Below, piece after piece: positions 53,150 to 61,751 of a stretch of DNA of 64,000 bases. Source of the DNA: Microbacterium barkeri (GTDB taxonomy: Bacteria; Actinomycetota; Actinomycetes; Actinomycetales; Microbacteriaceae); the NCBI RefSeq assembly GCF_027921765.1, contig NZ_BSEJ01000001.1:553478-617477 (forward strand), written 5' to 3'. The notes beneath the pieces are model-generated. The model made no database searches. It was not told the origin of the DNA and saw only the letters and a list, made by a program, of their open reading frames with translations. Within the stretch, counting starts at the first letter, position 1, and each line of letters starts with the position of its first letter. The translations under genes were made by a program, and so were the position numbers.

Positions 53150-53698
53150 TCAGCCGGTGACGATCCCGCCCGTGACGCTGAGCGACCAGGCCGCCCACGC
53201 CGCGATCCCGGCGAGGATCAGCAGCGTCGGGATGTGCCATCCGCGGCGGACAGGGAGATCGGACGGCCGCGCCCGCTCCCGGAAGAGCTCGAGCGTCGCG
53301 GCCTGGTCGTCGCCGGGCTGCTCGCGGCGGTTGATGTGCAGGTGGCGGCTGGCCGCGCCGGTCGCCGCGACGACCGTTCCGTCGTCGAGCGCGATCTCGA
53401 GCTGCCAGCGCATCCGGATGGCCCGCACGCGCGACCACGGGATCTCGACCACCCTCAGGCCGCCGCGCACGCGAAGGAGATCGTCGGTCGCGGTGACGCT
53501 CGGGGCGGCGAGGAGCACGTAGACGCCCCAGCAGAGCGCGAGGAGCCACGGCGCCACGAGGAGCGCGTCAAAGGGCCGCCCCCGCAGGACCGCGTCGCCG
53601 AGGAGGAGCACCGTCAGCAGGGCGGCGCACGCGAACGCGACCCAGCCCGACGGGCGTCGGAACGAGACGCGGTACTCGGAGTCGCGCGAGCCGCTCAT
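53150..53698 (-). CDS. PH-domain membrane protein (second of a tandem pair)
   Basis: A 182-residue protein. Two N-terminal membrane segments (about 18-36, 45-64) lead to a small PH-like domain (APSVTATDDLLRVRGGLRVVEIPWSRVRAIRMRW), and a third hydrophobic segment lies near the C-terminus (TLLILAGIAAWAAWSLSV). The layout and about one third identity show that it is a paralogue of the preceding gene. ATG 53698 overlaps that gene's stop (ATGA). Bacterial PH domains of this type have no agreed function. Confidence 0.82.
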   Translation of the reverse strand: MSGSRDSEYRVSFRRPSGWVAFACAALLTVLLLGDAVLRGRPFDALLVAPWLLALCWGVYVLLAAPSVTATDDLLRVRGGLRVVEIPWSRVRAIRMRWQLEIALDDGTVVAATGAASRHLHINRREQPGDDQAATLELFRERARPSDLPVRRGWHIPTLLILAGIAAWAAWSLSVTGGIVTG

Positions 53699-54240
53699 CG
53701 GGTCACCGCGACCGACACGGCCGCCCAGATGAGGATGGCCGCGAGCAGGCCGATCTCGCGCGCGTTCCAGGACGTGCGCACCTCTCCCCCGTCAGCCGGC
53801 GCCGCGCCATCCGCCGCGGCCTCGCGGAGCTCGCGGAGGATCTCGAGCTCGCGCTCGGCGGGCTGCGGGGTGTGGGCCCTGCCGCTCGGGCGCTTCGCGG
53901 CGGCTGCCCACGCCTGCAGGTCGCGGCCATCCGCGAGGACGAACGCGATCTGCCAGCGCAGCACGATGTCGCGCACCGCGCTCCAGGGCGCGCGCGTCGT
54001 GCGCAGCGGGTTGCGCACGACGACGCCGTCCTCGTCGGCGTGGACGCTCGGCGCGAAGAGGAACGTCCAGACGAACCAGACGGGCAGGAGCAGCCAGGGC
54101 GCGATGAGCACGGCGTCGACGGCGCTCCCGCGGACGACGACGTCGCCCAGCAGGAACACGACCACCGCCGACGTGGCGAGGAGCCAGACGATCCCGGCGC
54201 TGCCGCGGATCGTCCGGCTCCTCTGCTCGGGAGGCGTCAT
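53695..54240 (-). CDS. PH-domain membrane protein (first of a tandem pair)
   Basis: A 181-residue protein with the same plan: two membrane segments (about 15-34, 42-60), a PH-like domain (APSVHADEDGVVVRNPLRTTRAPWSAVRDIVLRW), an Arg/Glu-rich linker and one C-terminal membrane segment (AREIGLLAAILIWAAVSVAV). ATG 54240 overlaps the stop of the ABC ATPase gene by 4 bp, which places both PH genes at the end of the peptide transporter operon. Confidence 0.82.
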   Translation of the reverse strand: MTPPEQRSRTIRGSAGIVWLLATSAVVVFLLGDVVVRGSAVDAVLIAPWLLLPVWFVWTFLFAPSVHADEDGVVVRNPLRTTRAPWSAVRDIVLRWQIAFVLADGRDLQAWAAAAKRPSGRAHTPQPAERELEILRELREAAADGAAPADGGEVRTSWNAREIGLLAAILIWAAVSVAVTR

Positions 54241-55922
54241 CGGCCGCCGAGCTCGACGGTCTGGCCGGGGATCGCGTCGAGGAGGCGACGCGTGTACTCC
54301 TGCTGCGGGTCGGCGAAGATCTGGTCCACGGCGCCCTGCTCGACGACCCGCCCGTGCTCCATGACGCACACGAGATCGGCCGCCACGCGCACGACCGCGA
54401 GGTCGTGGGTGATGAACAGGTACGTGAGCCCCAGCTCCGACTGCAGCTCGGCGAGCAGCTTCAGGATCTGATCCTGCACGAGCACGTCGAGCGCCGAGAC
54501 CGCCTCGTCGAGCACGACGATGTCGGGCTTGAGCGCGAGGGCGCGCGCGATCGCGACACGCTGACGCTGGCCGCCGGACAGCTCGTTGGGGTACCGCCAC
54601 GCGAGCTCGCGCGGCAGGGCGACCTGCTCGAGCAGCTCGAACACGCGGTCCCTGCGCGACGCGGCGTCGCCCACCCTGTGCACGCTCAGCGGCTCGGAGA
54701 TGAGCGCGCCGATCGAGCGCAGGGGGTCGAGCGACCCGTACGGGTCCTGGAACACCGGCTGCATCCGGCCGCGCAGCGAGAAGATCTCGCGCGAGGACAG
54801 CGTCGTCGCGTCCACCCCGTCGATGAGGATGTGCCCGCTCGTCGCCTGCTCGAGCTGGAGAACCATCTTGGCGACGGTCGACTTGCCCGATCCCGACTCG
54901 CCGACGAGGGCGAGCGTCTTCCCCTTGGGGATCTGGAACGAGACGCTGTCGACCGCCCGGAACGGCTCGCTGCGGAAGCCGCCGCGCCGGATGCGGTAGT
55001 CCTTCACGAGATCGCGCACCTCGACGACGGGCGCCGCGGCGTGCAGCACCTGGGTCGTCGTCTCGATGCCCCGGTCCTCGACGCTCGCCTGGATGCGCTG
55101 CGACGCGAGGCTCGGAGCCGCGGCCACGAGACGCTGCGTGTACGGGTGCTGCGGGTCCTCGAGGATCTCGCGGCTCGGCCCCGACTCGACGATCTCGCCC
55201 TGGTTCATCACGACGATGGTGTCGGCGCGATCGGCGGCGAGGCCGAGGTCGTGCGTGATGAAGAGGACCGAGGTCCCCTTCTCGCGCGTGAGCGAGGCGA
55301 GGTGGTCGAGGATGACCCGCTGCACCGTGACGTCGAGCGCGCTCGTCGGCTCGTCGGCGATGAGGAGCGCGGGGTCGGCCGCGAGGCCGATGCCGATGAG
55401 CGCGCGCTGACGCATGCCGCCCGAGAACTGATGCGGGAACTGGTGCAGGCGCCGCTCGGCGTCCGCGAGTCCCGCCTGCTTGAGCACCTCGATCGCGCGC
55501 TGCTCGACCTCCTTGCGGCCGGTGGCGATGCCGTTCGCGCGGATCGCCTCCTTCACCTGGAAGCCGATCGACCAGACCGGGTTGAGGTTCGACATCGGGT
55601 CCTGCGGGACGTAGCCGATGCGGCGTCCGCGGATGTCCTCCATCTCGCGGCGCCCGACCTTGGCGAGGTCGACGCCCTCCAGCTCGATCGAGCCGGCGGT
55701 GACCTTCCCGGTGCCGGGGAGGAGGTCGATGATCGCCGTCGCGGTCGTCGACTTGCCCGACCCCGACTCGCCCACGATCGCGACGGTCTCGCCGCGGTGG
55801 ATGTCGAGATCCACGCCGTGGACGACCTCGCGCTGCTTCTTTCCGGTGCCGAACGCGACCTTCAGCCCGCGCACGCGCAGGAGAGGCTCGGTCATGGGTG
55901 TGCCCTTCGTGAGATCGGTCAT
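54237..55922 (-). CDS. Dual ATP-binding subunit of peptide ABC transporter (DppD-DppF fusion type)
   Basis: A 561-residue protein with two complete ATPase halves. First half: GESGSGKST (51-59), QFSGGMRQRALIG signature, LLIADEPTSALD, ITHDLG. Second half: a second GESGSGKST, LSGGQRQRVAIA, VLDEAVSALD, ITHDLA. The HPYTQRL and QEYTRRL segments are typical of Dpp/Opp ATPases. It powers the two permeases encoded just upstream. ATG 55922 overlaps the permease stop by 4 bp; ATG 55895 is a possible internal alternative. Confidence 0.94.
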   Translation of the reverse strand: MTDLTKGTPMTEPLLRVRGLKVAFGTGKKQREVVHGVDLDIHRGETVAIVGESGSGKSTTATAIIDLLPGTGKVTAGSIELEGVDLAKVGRREMEDIRGRRIGYVPQDPMSNLNPVWSIGFQVKEAIRANGIATGRKEVEQRAIEVLKQAGLADAERRLHQFPHQFSGGMRQRALIGIGLAADPALLIADEPTSALDVTVQRVILDHLASLTREKGTSVLFITHDLGLAADRADTIVVMNQGEIVESGPSREILEDPQHPYTQRLVAAAPSLASQRIQASVEDRGIETTTQVLHAAAPVVEVRDLVKDYRIRRGGFRSEPFRAVDSVSFQIPKGKTLALVGESGSGKSTVAKMVLQLEQATSGHILIDGVDATTLSSREIFSLRGRMQPVFQDPYGSLDPLRSIGALISEPLSVHRVGDAASRRDRVFELLEQVALPRELAWRYPNELSGGQRQRVAIARALALKPDIVVLDEAVSALDVLVQDQILKLLAELQSELGLTYLFITHDLAVVRVAADLVCVMEHGRVVEQGAVDQIFADPQQEYTRRLLDAIPGQTVELGGR

Positions 55923-56851
55923 CGCTGCGCCCTCGCCTTCGGGTCGAGCGCGTCGCGCAGCAGCTCGCCGAGCGTGATGAACGCGAGCACCGCGATCGTC
56001 AGCGCGAGCGACGGCCAGAACAGCGCCATCGGCGAGGTGCGGATGGAGGTCTGCGCCTGGCTGATGTCGTTGCCCCACGACATGGTGGTGCCGCCGAGGC
56101 CGACGCCGAGGAACGACAGGGTCGCCTCGGCGACGATCGCCTGCCCGAGGCTGATCGTCGCGACGACGATCACGGGGGCCATGGCATTCGGCAGGACGTG
56201 CACGAGGAGCGTCTTGAACCGCGACAGGCCGAGGGCGATGGAGCCCATCACGTAGTCCGCCTGCTTCACGCGGAGCACCTCCGCGCGCATGATGCGCGCG
56301 GTCGACGCCCATGAGAACCCGCCGATCGCGAACGCGAGGACGAGCTCGTTGCGCTGCTCCTGGAGCACCGTCATCACGACGATCGCCGCGACGATGTAGG
56401 GGATGGTGAAGAAGATGTCGCCGATGCGCGACAGCAGCGAGTCGAGCCATCCGCCGTAGAACGCCGCGAGCGCGCCCATGATGACGCCGATCACGGTGCC
56501 GATGATCGTGGCGAGCAGACCGACGACCATCGACGTCCGCGTTCCCCACACGAGCCGCGACCAGATGTCGCAGCCCTGGCGGGTGAATCCGAGCGGGTGT
56601 CCGGCGGTCGGGCCGCCGTTGCTGTTGGCGAGCTCGCACCCGAGGTAGGGCGAGGTCTGCGTGAAGAGCGTGGGCCAGGCGGCGATGAGCACGATGAGCG
56701 CGCTCACCGCGAGCGCGACCCAGAACGACGGACGACGGCGCAGGTCGCGCCATGCGTCGAGCCAGAGGTTGCTCTTCCTCTCGTCGACGCGGACCGCGTC
56801 GACGACGATGGTCTGCTTCACGGGGGCGACGAAGCGCGTGTTACTTGACAT
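55919..56851 (-). CDS. Peptide ABC transporter permease, DppC type
   Basis: A 310-residue inner-membrane permease with an N-terminal membrane segment and a five-helix BPD_transp_1 domain. The DppC-type N-terminal region (DAWRDLRRRPSFWVALAVS) and the EAA-like loop ARIMRAEVLRVKQADYVMGSIALG are visible, as is PLGFTRQGCDIWSRLVWGTR. The first codons overlap the upstream permease by 11 bp, so translation is coupled. Confidence 0.93.
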   Translation of the reverse strand: MSSNTRFVAPVKQTIVVDAVRVDERKSNLWLDAWRDLRRRPSFWVALAVSALIVLIAAWPTLFTQTSPYLGCELANSNGGPTAGHPLGFTRQGCDIWSRLVWGTRTSMVVGLLATIIGTVIGVIMGALAAFYGGWLDSLLSRIGDIFFTIPYIVAAIVVMTVLQEQRNELVLAFAIGGFSWASTARIMRAEVLRVKQADYVMGSIALGLSRFKTLLVHVLPNAMAPVIVVATISLGQAIVAEATLSFLGVGLGGTTMSWGNDISQAQTSIRTSPMALFWPSLALTIAVLAFITLGELLRDALDPKARAQR

Positions 56852-57770
56852 AGCGGATCCTCGGGTCGAGCAGACCGTAGAGCAGGTCGACGAGCAGGTT
56901 GATGAGCACGTACACGACCACGAAGATCGTCACGAACGAGACGACCGTGGGCGTCTCATGCCGGATGATCGCCTGGAAGAGCGTGTTGCCGACGCCGGGC
57001 ACGTTGAAGATGCCCTCCGTGACCGTCGCGCCGACCATGAGGATGCCGAACTGGGTCGCGGTGTCGGTCACCATCGGGATGAGCGAGTTGCGCAGCACGT
57101 GAACGGGGATCACGCGTCGTCGCGGGAGCCCCTTCCCGTAGGCCGTGCGGACCCAGTCCTGACCGAGGGTCTCGATCATCGACGAGCGCGTCAGGCGCAT
57201 GCTCGCGGCGTAGATGCTGAAGCCGAGCACGAGCGCAGGCAGCCAGAGGTCGCCCCAGTCGTTGTTCGCGCCGACGGTCGGCTTGAACCACGCGAGCTGC
57301 ACGCCCAGGAAGTACTGCGCGATGAACGAGAGGACGAAGATCGGCACCGCCACGAAGACGAGCGCGATGACGAGCATGAGGTTGTCGTACACGCCGCCCT
57401 TCAGCAGGGCCGATGTGGCGCCGACCACGATCGACAGCACGAAGGCGATCGCGACCGCCATGACCGCGAGCCGCAGCGTCACGGGGAAGGTGCGCGCGAG
57501 CACCGTCATCACGTCCTGACCGGAGAACGTCACGCCGAAGTCGAGGCGGAGGATGCCGCCGAGGTAGTTGAGGTACTGCACGATGAACGGCTGGTCGAGC
57601 ATGTACTGCCGACGCAGGTTCTCGATCACGGCGTCCGGCGGCTGCTTCTCGCCGAAGAGGGCCGCGATCGGGTCGCCGGGCATGGCGAAGACCATGAAGT
57701 AGATGAGCAGGGTGGCGCCGAGGAACACCGGTATCACCTGCAGGAGCCGTCTGAGGACGTAGCTGGCCAT
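56841..57770 (-). CDS. Peptide ABC transporter permease, DppB type
   Basis: A 309-residue permease with six membrane segments. DppB hallmarks are YVLRRLLQVIPVFLGATLL, FAMPGDPIAALFGE, the EAA loop (RLTRSSMIETLGQDWVRTAYGKGLPRRRV) and the ending PRIRYVK. ATG 57770 has AGGAAGGA just upstream. It is the first gene of the segment dppB-dppC-dppDF-PH-PH, separated from the binding-protein gene by a terminator-like hairpin. Confidence 0.93.
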   Translation of the reverse strand: MASYVLRRLLQVIPVFLGATLLIYFMVFAMPGDPIAALFGEKQPPDAVIENLRRQYMLDQPFIVQYLNYLGGILRLDFGVTFSGQDVMTVLARTFPVTLRLAVMAVAIAFVLSIVVGATSALLKGGVYDNLMLVIALVFVAVPIFVLSFIAQYFLGVQLAWFKPTVGANNDWGDLWLPALVLGFSIYAASMRLTRSSMIETLGQDWVRTAYGKGLPRRRVIPVHVLRNSLIPMVTDTATQFGILMVGATVTEGIFNVPGVGNTLFQAIIRHETPTVVSFVTIFVVVYVLINLLVDLLYGLLDPRIRYVK

Positions 57771-57809
57771 CCTCTTCCTTCCTGTGGATTGAGAGATCCG
57801 TGTCGGGTC

Positions 57810-57837
57810 ACGGAAAAGGCACCGATCATTCGGTGCC
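57810..57837 (-). terminator. Intrinsic terminator or attenuator between binding-protein gene and dppB
   Basis: On the minus strand an 8-bp stem (57837-57830 with 57825-57818) with a 4-nt loop is followed at once by TTTTCCG. It is positioned to stop part of the transcripts coming from the binding-protein gene. Confidence 0.72.
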
Positions 57838-57896
57838 GGAGTCGGGCCCCATCATCGCCCGGCGCTTCTGAGAGCGCGCTGGGGCGAGGCATGGGG

Positions 57897-57950
57897 CGAG
57901 GCGGCGACGGTGACCGTCGCCGCCTCGCGGGGAGAGAGCCTGCGGCTCTC
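57897..57950. repeat. Two tandem hairpins after the binding-protein gene
   Basis: A perfect 14-bp stem with a 3-nt loop (57897-57910 with 57914-57927) and a 7-bp hairpin (57934-57940 with 57944-57950) end just past the stop codon at 57954. With no T tract, they look like mRNA 3'-end stabilisers of the kind found after abundant binding-protein mRNAs. Confidence 0.6.
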
Positions 57951-57953
57951 CCG

Positions 57954-59585
57954 TCACTCGGCCTTGGTGATCTCGCTGTAGATCGGGACCGAGTTCCAGC
58001 CGAACTCGACGTTGTCGACGGTCTCGCTCCAGCCGCCGGTCACGTTCGAGTACCACAGGGGGATGGCGGGGAGATCGGTCAGCAGGACGGTCTGCGCCTG
58101 CTGGAAGATCTCGTTCGCCTCTTCGGGGTCGGTGGCGCTGATGCCCTCGGCGATCAGCGAGTCGAACTCCTCGCTCGAGTAGTCGCCGTCGTTCGAGCCG
58201 GCGCCGGTGGCGTAGAGCGGGCCGAGGAAGTTGTACAGACCCGGGTAGTCCGCCTGCCATCCGGAGCGGAAGGCGCCGACCTGCTTGTTGTCGCGCGCGT
58301 CGAGGTACGTGGCGAAGTCGGGGTACGGCTCGCCGATCGCGGTGATCCCGAGCGTGTTCGAGATCGAGTTCGCGACCGCGTCGACCCAGGCCTGGTGGCC
58401 GCCGTCGGCGTTGTACGAGATCGTGAACTCGTCGCCGCTGTACGGGCTGATCTCGTCGGCCTGCGCCCAGAGCTCCTTCGCGAGGTCGGGGTCGTACTCG
58501 AGGACCTCGCCGCCCTCGAGCGACTCGCTCCACCCGTCGATCACGGGCGACGTAAAGTCGCTCGCGGGCGTGCGCGTGCCCTGGAAGATGACGTCGGTGA
58601 TCTCCTCGCGGTTGATCGCGTGCGAGATCGCCGCGCGGCGGAGGCGCCCCTCCTCATCCGTGGCGAAGTGCTCCTGCCACTCGGGGATCGTGAGCGACTG
58701 GAAGATCGCGGCCGGCTGGTTCACCCAGCGGTCGGGCAGGTCGCTCTCGAACGTCTCGAGCGCCGAGTCCGGGATCGCGTCGAGCACGTCGACGTTGCCC
58801 GCGAGCAGGTCCTGGTAGGCGGCGTCCTGCGTCGCGTAGAAGACGATGTTCAGGCCGCCGTTCTTCGCGGCGCGGGGGCCGTCGTAGTCGGGGTTGACGA
58901 CGAGGTCGATGCCCTCGTCGTGCTGCCACGCGTCCTCGCTGGCGAGCATGTAGGGGCCGTTCCCGATCGGGCTCTCGCCGAACGCCTCCATGTCCTCGAA
59001 CGCGACGTCGGGGAGCGGGTAGTACGCCGAGTAGCCGAGACGCTGTGCGAAGTCGGCAGCAGGCTTGTTGAGCGTGATGGTGAACGTGTAGTCGTCGACC
59101 TGCTCGAGACCGGTGAGCTCGGAGTCCTCGTCCCAGCTGAAGCCCTCGATGTCCTCGAAGAAGTACGAGGCGTTCTGCGCGTTCGACAGGAGCGCGCCGT
59201 AGTTCCAGGCCTTGATGAAGTTGTCGACAGTGACCTCTTCGCCGTTCGTGAACGTCAGGCCCTCGCGGATCTTCACCGTGAGCTGCGTGGGCGAGTCGAC
59301 CGTGATCTCCTCGGCGACGTCGTTCACGACGGAGCCGTCGGCCTCGTACGAGATGAGGCCCGCGAAGATCGAGTCGACGATCTTGCCGCCGCCGGTCTCG
59401 TTCGTGTGGGTCGGGAGCAGCGGGTTCTGAGGCTCCGAGCCGTTGGTCGTGATGACGGCGGTCGATGCGCCGTCCGTCGGCGTCTCCTCGCCGGTGTCGC
59501 CGGATCCGCTTGCGCAGCCGGCGAGCGTGATGCCGCCGACCGAGAGCAGCGCGAGCCCCGCGAGGGCGATCTTGTTGCGCTTCAC
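57954..59585 (-). CDS. Peptide ABC transporter substrate-binding lipoprotein (SBP family 5)
   Basis: A 543-residue lipoprotein. The signal peptide MKRNKIALAGLALLSVGG ends in lipobox LAGC, then a Gly/Ser/Glu linker. Family-5 binding-protein features include the hallmark region LTVKIREGLTFTNGEEVTVDNFIKAW, SPIGNGPYML and the C-terminal IPLWYSNVTGGWS. It captures oligopeptides or related solutes outside the membrane for the DppBCDF proteins encoded downstream. GTG 59585 has GGAGGAA 5 nt upstream; the longer frame would spoil the signal peptide. Confidence 0.94.
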   Translation of the reverse strand: MKRNKIALAGLALLSVGGITLAGCASGSGDTGEETPTDGASTAVITTNGSEPQNPLLPTHTNETGGGKIVDSIFAGLISYEADGSVVNDVAEEITVDSPTQLTVKIREGLTFTNGEEVTVDNFIKAWNYGALLSNAQNASYFFEDIEGFSWDEDSELTGLEQVDDYTFTITLNKPAADFAQRLGYSAYYPLPDVAFEDMEAFGESPIGNGPYMLASEDAWQHDEGIDLVVNPDYDGPRAAKNGGLNIVFYATQDAAYQDLLAGNVDVLDAIPDSALETFESDLPDRWVNQPAAIFQSLTIPEWQEHFATDEEGRLRRAAISHAINREEITDVIFQGTRTPASDFTSPVIDGWSESLEGGEVLEYDPDLAKELWAQADEISPYSGDEFTISYNADGGHQAWVDAVANSISNTLGITAIGEPYPDFATYLDARDNKQVGAFRSGWQADYPGLYNFLGPLYATGAGSNDGDYSSEEFDSLIAEGISATDPEEANEIFQQAQTVLLTDLPAIPLWYSNVTGGWSETVDNVEFGWNSVPIYSEITKAE

Positions 59586-59659
59586 AGTGATTCCTCCGAT
59601 GGAAGGGGTTGTAGGTGCCTTCACGAAGCCTCGGGAGTCTCCGTGAATGCGATGAGTGA

Positions 59660-59688
59660 AATCTAGGCTCCGATGCGGTCTGTGACAA
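59660..59688 (-). promoter_or_regulatory. Sigma-A-type promoter of the peptide transporter locus
   Basis: TTGTCA (59683-59688) and TAGATT (59660-59665) on the minus strand, spaced exactly 17 bp. This is the best consensus promoter in the window. The leader would be about 68 nt, with GGAGGAA before GTG 59585. Confidence 0.68.
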
Positions 59689-59753
59689 ACCTTCAGCGGA
59701 ACCGTTACAGACCCTTTACTGGAGGGGCTCTCAATTTGGCAATCTGCGCCAAC

Positions 59754-59788
59754 ACGCCGTCGACTTCATGCACATGCATCGACGGCGT
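59754..59788. repeat. 10-bp inverted repeat in the transporter/CPBP intergenic region
   Basis: ACGCCGTCGA (59754-59763) and TCGACGGCGT (59779-59788) flank a 15-nt centre that itself contains ATGCA and TGCAT. It could be an operator for the divergent transporter promoter or a terminator; it is followed by TTT on the plus strand. Confidence 0.45.
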
Positions 59789-59816
59789 TTCGCGCGGTCG
59801 CATCCCCGCGCTGTGC

Positions 59817-59822
59817 GAGTCT
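59817..59822 (+). promoter_or_regulatory. Probable -10 box, leaderless promoter of CPBP gene
   Basis: GAGTCT, 6-nt spacer to ATG 59829; the first base is off consensus. Confidence 0.4.
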
Positions 59823-59828
59823 CGTGGT

Positions 59829-60590
59829 ATGAGCGCTTCCCTCCTCGCCGCGCGGCCTTCGCGACGTCGCCTCGCCTGGGAGGTCGCGATCGTCCTCGCC
59901 CTGACCCTCGGGCAGTCGGCGCTCTACTCGGTGCTCTCGCTCGTGCGCGCTCTCCTGCGGCCGGTCGCGCTCGCCGACCAGTCGGCGGCTCTGAATCCCG
60001 CTCGCGCGGAGGAGCCGCTGTGGGACGCGGTCTACCGGATCCTCGACGTCTTCTTCGACCTCGCCCTCGTCGCCCTGGTGGTGTACCTGCTCTGGGAGCC
60101 GGGGCGGAGCGCCCTGCGGCGCATCGGGCTCGATCTGCGCGCCATCCCCCGGGATCTCGGCCGTGCGGCCATCCTGCTCGTGGTCATCGGCGTGCCGGGC
60201 CTCGCGCTCTATCTCGGCGCCCGCGCGCTCGGCCTCAACGTCGACGTGCAGGCGTCGTCGGGCGTCGAGGGATGGCTCGTCCCGATCCTCGTGCTGTCCG
60301 CGGTGCGCGCGGGGCTCCTCGAGGAGGTCATCCTGAACGGATATCTCGTCGACCGGCTCGCGCGCCTGGGCTGGCGCCCCTGGTCGGTCATCCTCGCGGT
60401 GGCCGGCCTGCGCGCTGCCTACCACGCCTACCAGGGGTTCGGCGGGATCGTCGGGAACTTCGCGATGGGCGTCGTGTTCGTCTGGTGCTACCGCCACTGG
60501 GGGCGTGTCATGCCCCTCGTCATCGCGCACGCGCTCATCGACGTCATCGCGTTCGTCGGCTACCCGCTCGTCGCACCGTACCTGCCGTAG
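59829..60590 (+). CDS. CPBP family intramembrane protease-like protein
   Basis: A 253-residue membrane protein with six or seven hydrophobic segments. The CPBP (Abi/CAAX protease) motifs are EEVILNGYLVDRL, AAYHAYQG and HALIDVIAF. Motif 1 normally reads EExxxR; here Asn replaces Arg, a variant I have seen in actinobacterial members, so peptidase activity is not certain. It could process prenylated or other membrane peptides. A 67-bp palindrome begins 18 nt after its stop. Confidence 0.84.
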   Translation: MSASLLAARPSRRRLAWEVAIVLALTLGQSALYSVLSLVRALLRPVALADQSAALNPARAEEPLWDAVYRILDVFFDLALVALVVYLLWEPGRSALRRIGLDLRAIPRDLGRAAILLVVIGVPGLALYLGARALGLNVDVQASSGVEGWLVPILVLSAVRAGLLEEVILNGYLVDRLARLGWRPWSVILAVAGLRAAYHAYQGFGGIVGNFAMGVVFVWCYRHWGRVMPLVIAHALIDVIAFVGYPLVAPYLP

Positions 60591-60608
60591 GTGCCCATCC
60601 GCCCTCGG

Positions 60609-60675
60609 TGAGACTAGTGCCCGTCGTCGAGACTGGCGCTTCGAGCACCGGTTTCGACGACGGGAGCTAGTCTCA
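60609..60675. repeat. 67-bp imperfect palindrome, copy 1
   Basis: The whole element folds into one hairpin: a 9-bp tip of ends (TGAGACTAG/CTAGTCTCA), a 2-nt irregular step, 11 bp (CCCGTCGTCGA/TCGACGACGGG), then further imperfect pairing to a central TTCG-like loop. It is 53/67 identical, without gaps, to the element at 61752-61818. It lies between the CPBP gene and the convergent AbiEi/DUF559-type gene and may also serve as terminator. Confidence 0.82.
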
Positions 60676-60703
60676 ACGACGCACTGGTCTCGCGGGCCGT
60701 TCG

Positions 60704-61633
60704 TCACCGCGAACGCGGGTTGCGCACCGCCGCGAAGACCTCCGGCGACCGCGGCCTGATGCGCGGGATGCCCGCGGCGACGAGGATCCGCTCGAACGGC
60801 TCGACGCGCACGACGTCTGACCATTCCCATCGGATCACCCGCCCTGCCGCGATCTGGAGCTCGTTCTCCCGGCGCCGTTCCTCACGCAGCACGAGCGCGG
60901 TCGACGAGTCCGTCGGCTGCGCGTACTTCGCGCGCCCGTCGGCTTCGCCGATGACCCGGACGGATCTCCACCACGCGTCGACCCGGCGAACTCTCCCGTT
61001 GACGACGAACTCGGCCTGCGGTTCGGGCGACTCGAACCCGAGGAGCTCCAGCACTACGCGGCTGACGCTCTCGAGGACCGACTCCGATCTCGCGTCGGCC
61101 GCCTTCAGGGCAGCGTGGCCGATGCGAGCGCCGCGCCGGTTCGGCAGCTCGCGGATGCGCCGCTCGAGGTCGTCCGACGTCAGTCCGGACCGCAGCGCGG
61201 CATCGACGACCGCAACGCCGAACGCGAGCGGCAGCACGCGCGCGAGGTCGATCGCGGTCTCGAGCTTCGACGTCATCCGCACGCCGTCGACCCGGACGAT
61301 CTCCCGCTCCGCCATGCTCGTGTGGGCGAGAACGTCTCCCCGTCGATACGAATGCCCTCGGCCCATATGCAGCAGATGGATGTCGCGCGGTTCGCCGAAC
61401 ACAGGGAGGGCATGTCGCACGGCAGCCGACTCGAAGCACAGCACGGGATCGCGCAACGCCGAGACGGCCGCGCTGACCCTCCGCGCATACCGCTCGTACG
61501 GGGCGAGCCGCGTCCAGTCGTCGGCCGCGACGTGCAGCCCGCGTCGCATCGGCACGGTCTGCCCCACCTGCCGGCGCAGCGCCCGGAGGCTGGCGTCGCG
61601 CCCTGTCCTGTGCAGCTCGTCGCGGTCGGCCAT
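60704..61633 (-). CDS. AbiEi-antitoxin-like / DUF559 (PD-(D/E)XK-like) domain protein
   Basis: A 309-residue protein. The N-terminus (RALRRQVGQTVPMRRGLHVAADDW) resembles the winged-helix AbiEi antitoxin domain, with conserved LETAIDLARVLPLAFGVAVVDAALR in the middle. The C-terminal 100 residues (ADARSESVLESVSRVVL, RRVDAWWRSVRVIGEADGRAKY) resemble a VSR/DUF559 endonuclease-like fold with Asp and Glu in the expected spots. No toxin partner lies next to it. ATG 61633 is chosen because GAGGCT precedes it by 6 nt; ATG 61660 is the alternative. It is flanked on both sides by 67-bp palindromes. Confidence 0.75.
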   Translation of the reverse strand: MADRDELHRTGRDASLRALRRQVGQTVPMRRGLHVAADDWTRLAPYERYARRVSAAVSALRDPVLCFESAAVRHALPVFGEPRDIHLLHMGRGHSYRRGDVLAHTSMAEREIVRVDGVRMTSKLETAIDLARVLPLAFGVAVVDAALRSGLTSDDLERRIRELPNRRGARIGHAALKAADARSESVLESVSRVVLELLGFESPEPQAEFVVNGRVRRVDAWWRSVRVIGEADGRAKYAQPTDSSTALVLREERRRENELQIAAGRVIRWEWSDVVRVEPFERILVAAGIPRIRPRSPEVFAAVRNPRSR

Positions 61634-61639
61634 GGCTCC

Positions 61640-61645
61640 AGCCTC
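61640..61645 (-). promoter_or_regulatory. Probable -10 box, leaderless promoter of AbiEi/DUF559-type gene
   Basis: GAGGCT on the minus strand, 6-nt spacer to ATG 61633; the first base is off consensus. Confidence 0.42.
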
Positions 61646-61751
61646 GCGAAGCGGTTCCACGAGCGTGCGACGTCGATCGTCTTCTGGACAGACACGCGGA
61701 ACAGGTCCCCCTGTGCACGCGCCGTTGCCGCGCTCCGCGCCACCGCTGCCT

